A stretch of 64,000 bases of DNA from Chloroflexota bacterium (GTDB lineage Bacteria > Chloroflexota > Anaerolineae > Anaerolineales > Villigracilaceae). Shown here one piece after another: positions 62,915 to 64,000 of the stretch. The notes beneath the pieces are model-generated. The model was not told the origin of the DNA, searched no databases, and saw nothing but the letters and a program-made list of their open reading frames with translations. Position 1 is the first letter of the stretch; the number at the start of each line of letters is the position of its first letter. The position numbers and the translations under genes were made by a program. Location: the NCBI GenBank assembly GCA_016234535.1, contig JACRBH010000245.1:1-64000 (forward strand). The letters run 5' to 3'.

Positions 62915-63520
62915 CTACGTTGTACCTCCATCGGTGTGGGTTCTTGTGTGATGATGGTGCTTCCTGTTTCTTCGATTTGCCCTTGCGATTATTGCCGCAA
63001 CCCCAATAATCATCAATATCAGGCTTGCCCCCACGAAGCTCCATTTCGTCATGGTGAAAATAGTGGTGAGCCACGCTACGCTGACGGGTGTGGCCGGGTG
63101 GATCGAAAGCATGGTTACAATGCCGAGATTCTCGAACAGGTCAAACAGCCCTGCGCCAAAAGGCACAACATTCAATCTTTGCATTCTGCTTTTGGGGTCG
63201 AAGGCTTTATTGAACAACCATGTGATCAACAAACTAAAAAATAGTGTGTACACCATCGGGTAGGCAATGTCCACCGTTAACTCAACGGCTCGATAAGACG
63301 AGCGGACACTGTCGCCGTAACTGGCGATCATTTTGTATGCTGTTTGCGGAGTGTAGAAGAACATCAGGTCAATTGGACCCGTCTTTGCGGAACCGCCTGT
63401 CATGGATGCCCCGATACTCGGCATGAGATAGCCCATGAAGAATCCGTCCAGTAAAAATAAAAAGGAGATCAACCAGCCGATGGCGTACTTCTTTAGTTTG
63501 TGGGAAAGTAATCTGAGCAT
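62915..63520 (-). CDS. Four-span membrane protein, paralogue of 61751
   Basis: A 201-residue protein with KYAIGWLISFLFLLDGFF, DLMFFYTPQTAYKMI, AYPMVYTLFFSLLITWLF, NVVPFGAGLFDLFENLGIVT and IHPATPVSVAWLTTIFT, matching the other copy throughout. It ends in a His/Arg-rich tail (NRRNRKHHHHTRTHT) that the copy lacks. AAGGAAGA precedes the ATG. The tandem pair is separated by a repeat-filled 522-bp gap. Confidence 0.78.
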   Translation of the reverse strand: MLRLLSHKLKKYAIGWLISFLFLLDGFFMGYLMPSIGASMTGGSAKTGPIDLMFFYTPQTAYKMIASYGDSVRSSYRAVELTVDIAYPMVYTLFFSLLITWLFNKAFDPKSRMQRLNVVPFGAGLFDLFENLGIVTMLSIHPATPVSVAWLTTIFTMTKWSFVGASLILMIIGVAAIIARANRRNRKHHHHTRTHTDGGTT

Positions 63521-63568
63521 TGCTCTTCCTTTTGCATGTATGTGATTTTGTGATATTCCATAACCCCA

Positions 63569-64000
63569 TTATTTGATAAACGCATCGCTATTCTCGCTCA
63601 ACGCATCCATAACACGATCCTTATGTCTGCCGTGCATCGGCATGTTTTCCATTTCCGTGAGCGAAAAATATCCGAAGTCGGCTGTTTCGTCGCTCAGGCC
63701 TAATTTGCCTTCGGTGACTTGTGCCTCAAAATTCAGGACGACGATATGGACTTTGTTTCCATCGGGATAGATGACCAGTTGATCGGGGTCGCTGTACACA
63801 CCGACCAACCGCTTCACGCGGACCGTCAGGCCGGTTTCCTCCAAAACTTCCCTTTCACACGCCTCAGCCGCCGATTCGCCGGCTTCCATGCGCCCGCCCG
63901 GCAGACACCAGCGTCCATTATCGGCGCGGCGGGTGAGCAGAACTTTTTCGCGCTTTTCATCGAAGATCGTTGCCGAGCATCCGATCCGCAATTCGCCCTG
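63569..64000 (-). CDS. Nudix hydrolase, 5' end outside the window
   Basis: The frame stays open to the right edge (reading QGEL before RIGCSATIF), so the true start is probably beyond 64000; a TTG at 63991 is possible but unsupported. The Nudix box is complete: GGRMEAGESAAEACEREVLE then ETGL, matching G-x5-E-x7-RE-U-x-EE-x-G-U. RRADNGRWCLPGG precedes it. Such enzymes hydrolyse nucleoside diphosphate-linked compounds; the substrate is unknown. Confidence 0.88.
   Translation of the reverse strand, partial: QGELRIGCSATIFDEKREKVLLTRRADNGRWCLPGGRMEAGESAAEACEREVLEETGLTVRVKRLVGVYSDPDQLVIYPDGNKVHIVVLNFEAQVTEGKLGLSDETADFGYFSLTEMENMPMHGRHKDRVMDALSENSDAFIK

Overview
The window looks like chromosomal DNA of a Chloroflexota bacterium, most likely class Anaerolineae, probably order Anaerolineales. 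This is inferred from the mix of families: a LysM protein with a Cys-rich N-terminal motif, lipoproteins and anchored proteins with Thr/Pro-rich linkers, a DUF4012 protein, Wzc-like kinases paired with small tyrosine phosphatases, and many short dispersed inverted repeats. No rRNA or tRNA gene, phage module or CRISPR array was seen. Only the first 26 codons of an IS630-type transposase are present, at the left edge.

About 0.2-48.5 kb is one long surface-polysaccharide locus. An ABC exporter permease (Wzm, 215) is separated from its ATPase (Wzt, 3904) by a 21-bp tandem repeat array (1722-2057), an internally duplicated helical protein of unknown function (2096) and a FkbM-like protein. From 5.2 to 25.8 kb lies a dense, mostly overlapping run of + strand genes: two PLP aminotransferase-fold enzymes, a WbqC protein, a GNAT acetyltransferase, nine glycosyltransferases, two methyltransferases, a sulfotransferase-like protein, an O-antigen ligase/polymerase, an SDR epimerase and a PaaK/CapK-like adenylating enzyme. 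Much of it (about 6-24 kb) is AT-richer than its flanks, as expected of a transferred, variable glycan cassette. From 25.9 to 31.3 kb are an initiating sugar-phosphate transferase with swapped domain order, a LegB-like dehydratase, a sugar-nucleotide transferase and a DegT aminotransferase. Together they could make and load the first sugar.

From 31.6 to 48.5 kb are two copies of a chain-length/tyrosine kinase (Wzc-like) plus low-molecular-weight phosphatase module. Around and between them are a LysM protein, a nucleotidyltransferase-fold protein, an MsbA-like ABC exporter, a VanZ-like protein, a DUF4012 protein, a duplicated secreted Cys protein, a DUF2723 membrane protein and an anchored secreted protein. 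The typA/bipA GTPase gene (48808-50664) closes the + strand block at a strong bidirectional terminator.

From 58.1 down to 50.7 kb the minus strand carries a tyrosine/homogentisate catabolic block: 4-hydroxyphenylpyruvate dioxygenase, a fumarylacetoacetate hydrolase-family enzyme, two paralogous lipoproteins, a degenerate GGDEF-like protein, homogentisate dioxygenase, a flavin-reductase-like protein and an SH3/FnIII lipoprotein. The last 6 kb holds small housekeeping or accessory genes: a TMEM164/YwaF-like membrane protein, a PTP-like phosphatase, a YbaK deacylase, a DUF1579-like protein, a methyltransferase, two paralogous membrane proteins and a Nudix hydrolase running off the right edge.

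Spaces between operons hold several families of short palindromic repeats: a 117-bp pair, a 107-bp inverted pair, elements with TIRs around ACTCACCTTACGC, and a 54-bp pair. These look like MITE/REP-type sequences.
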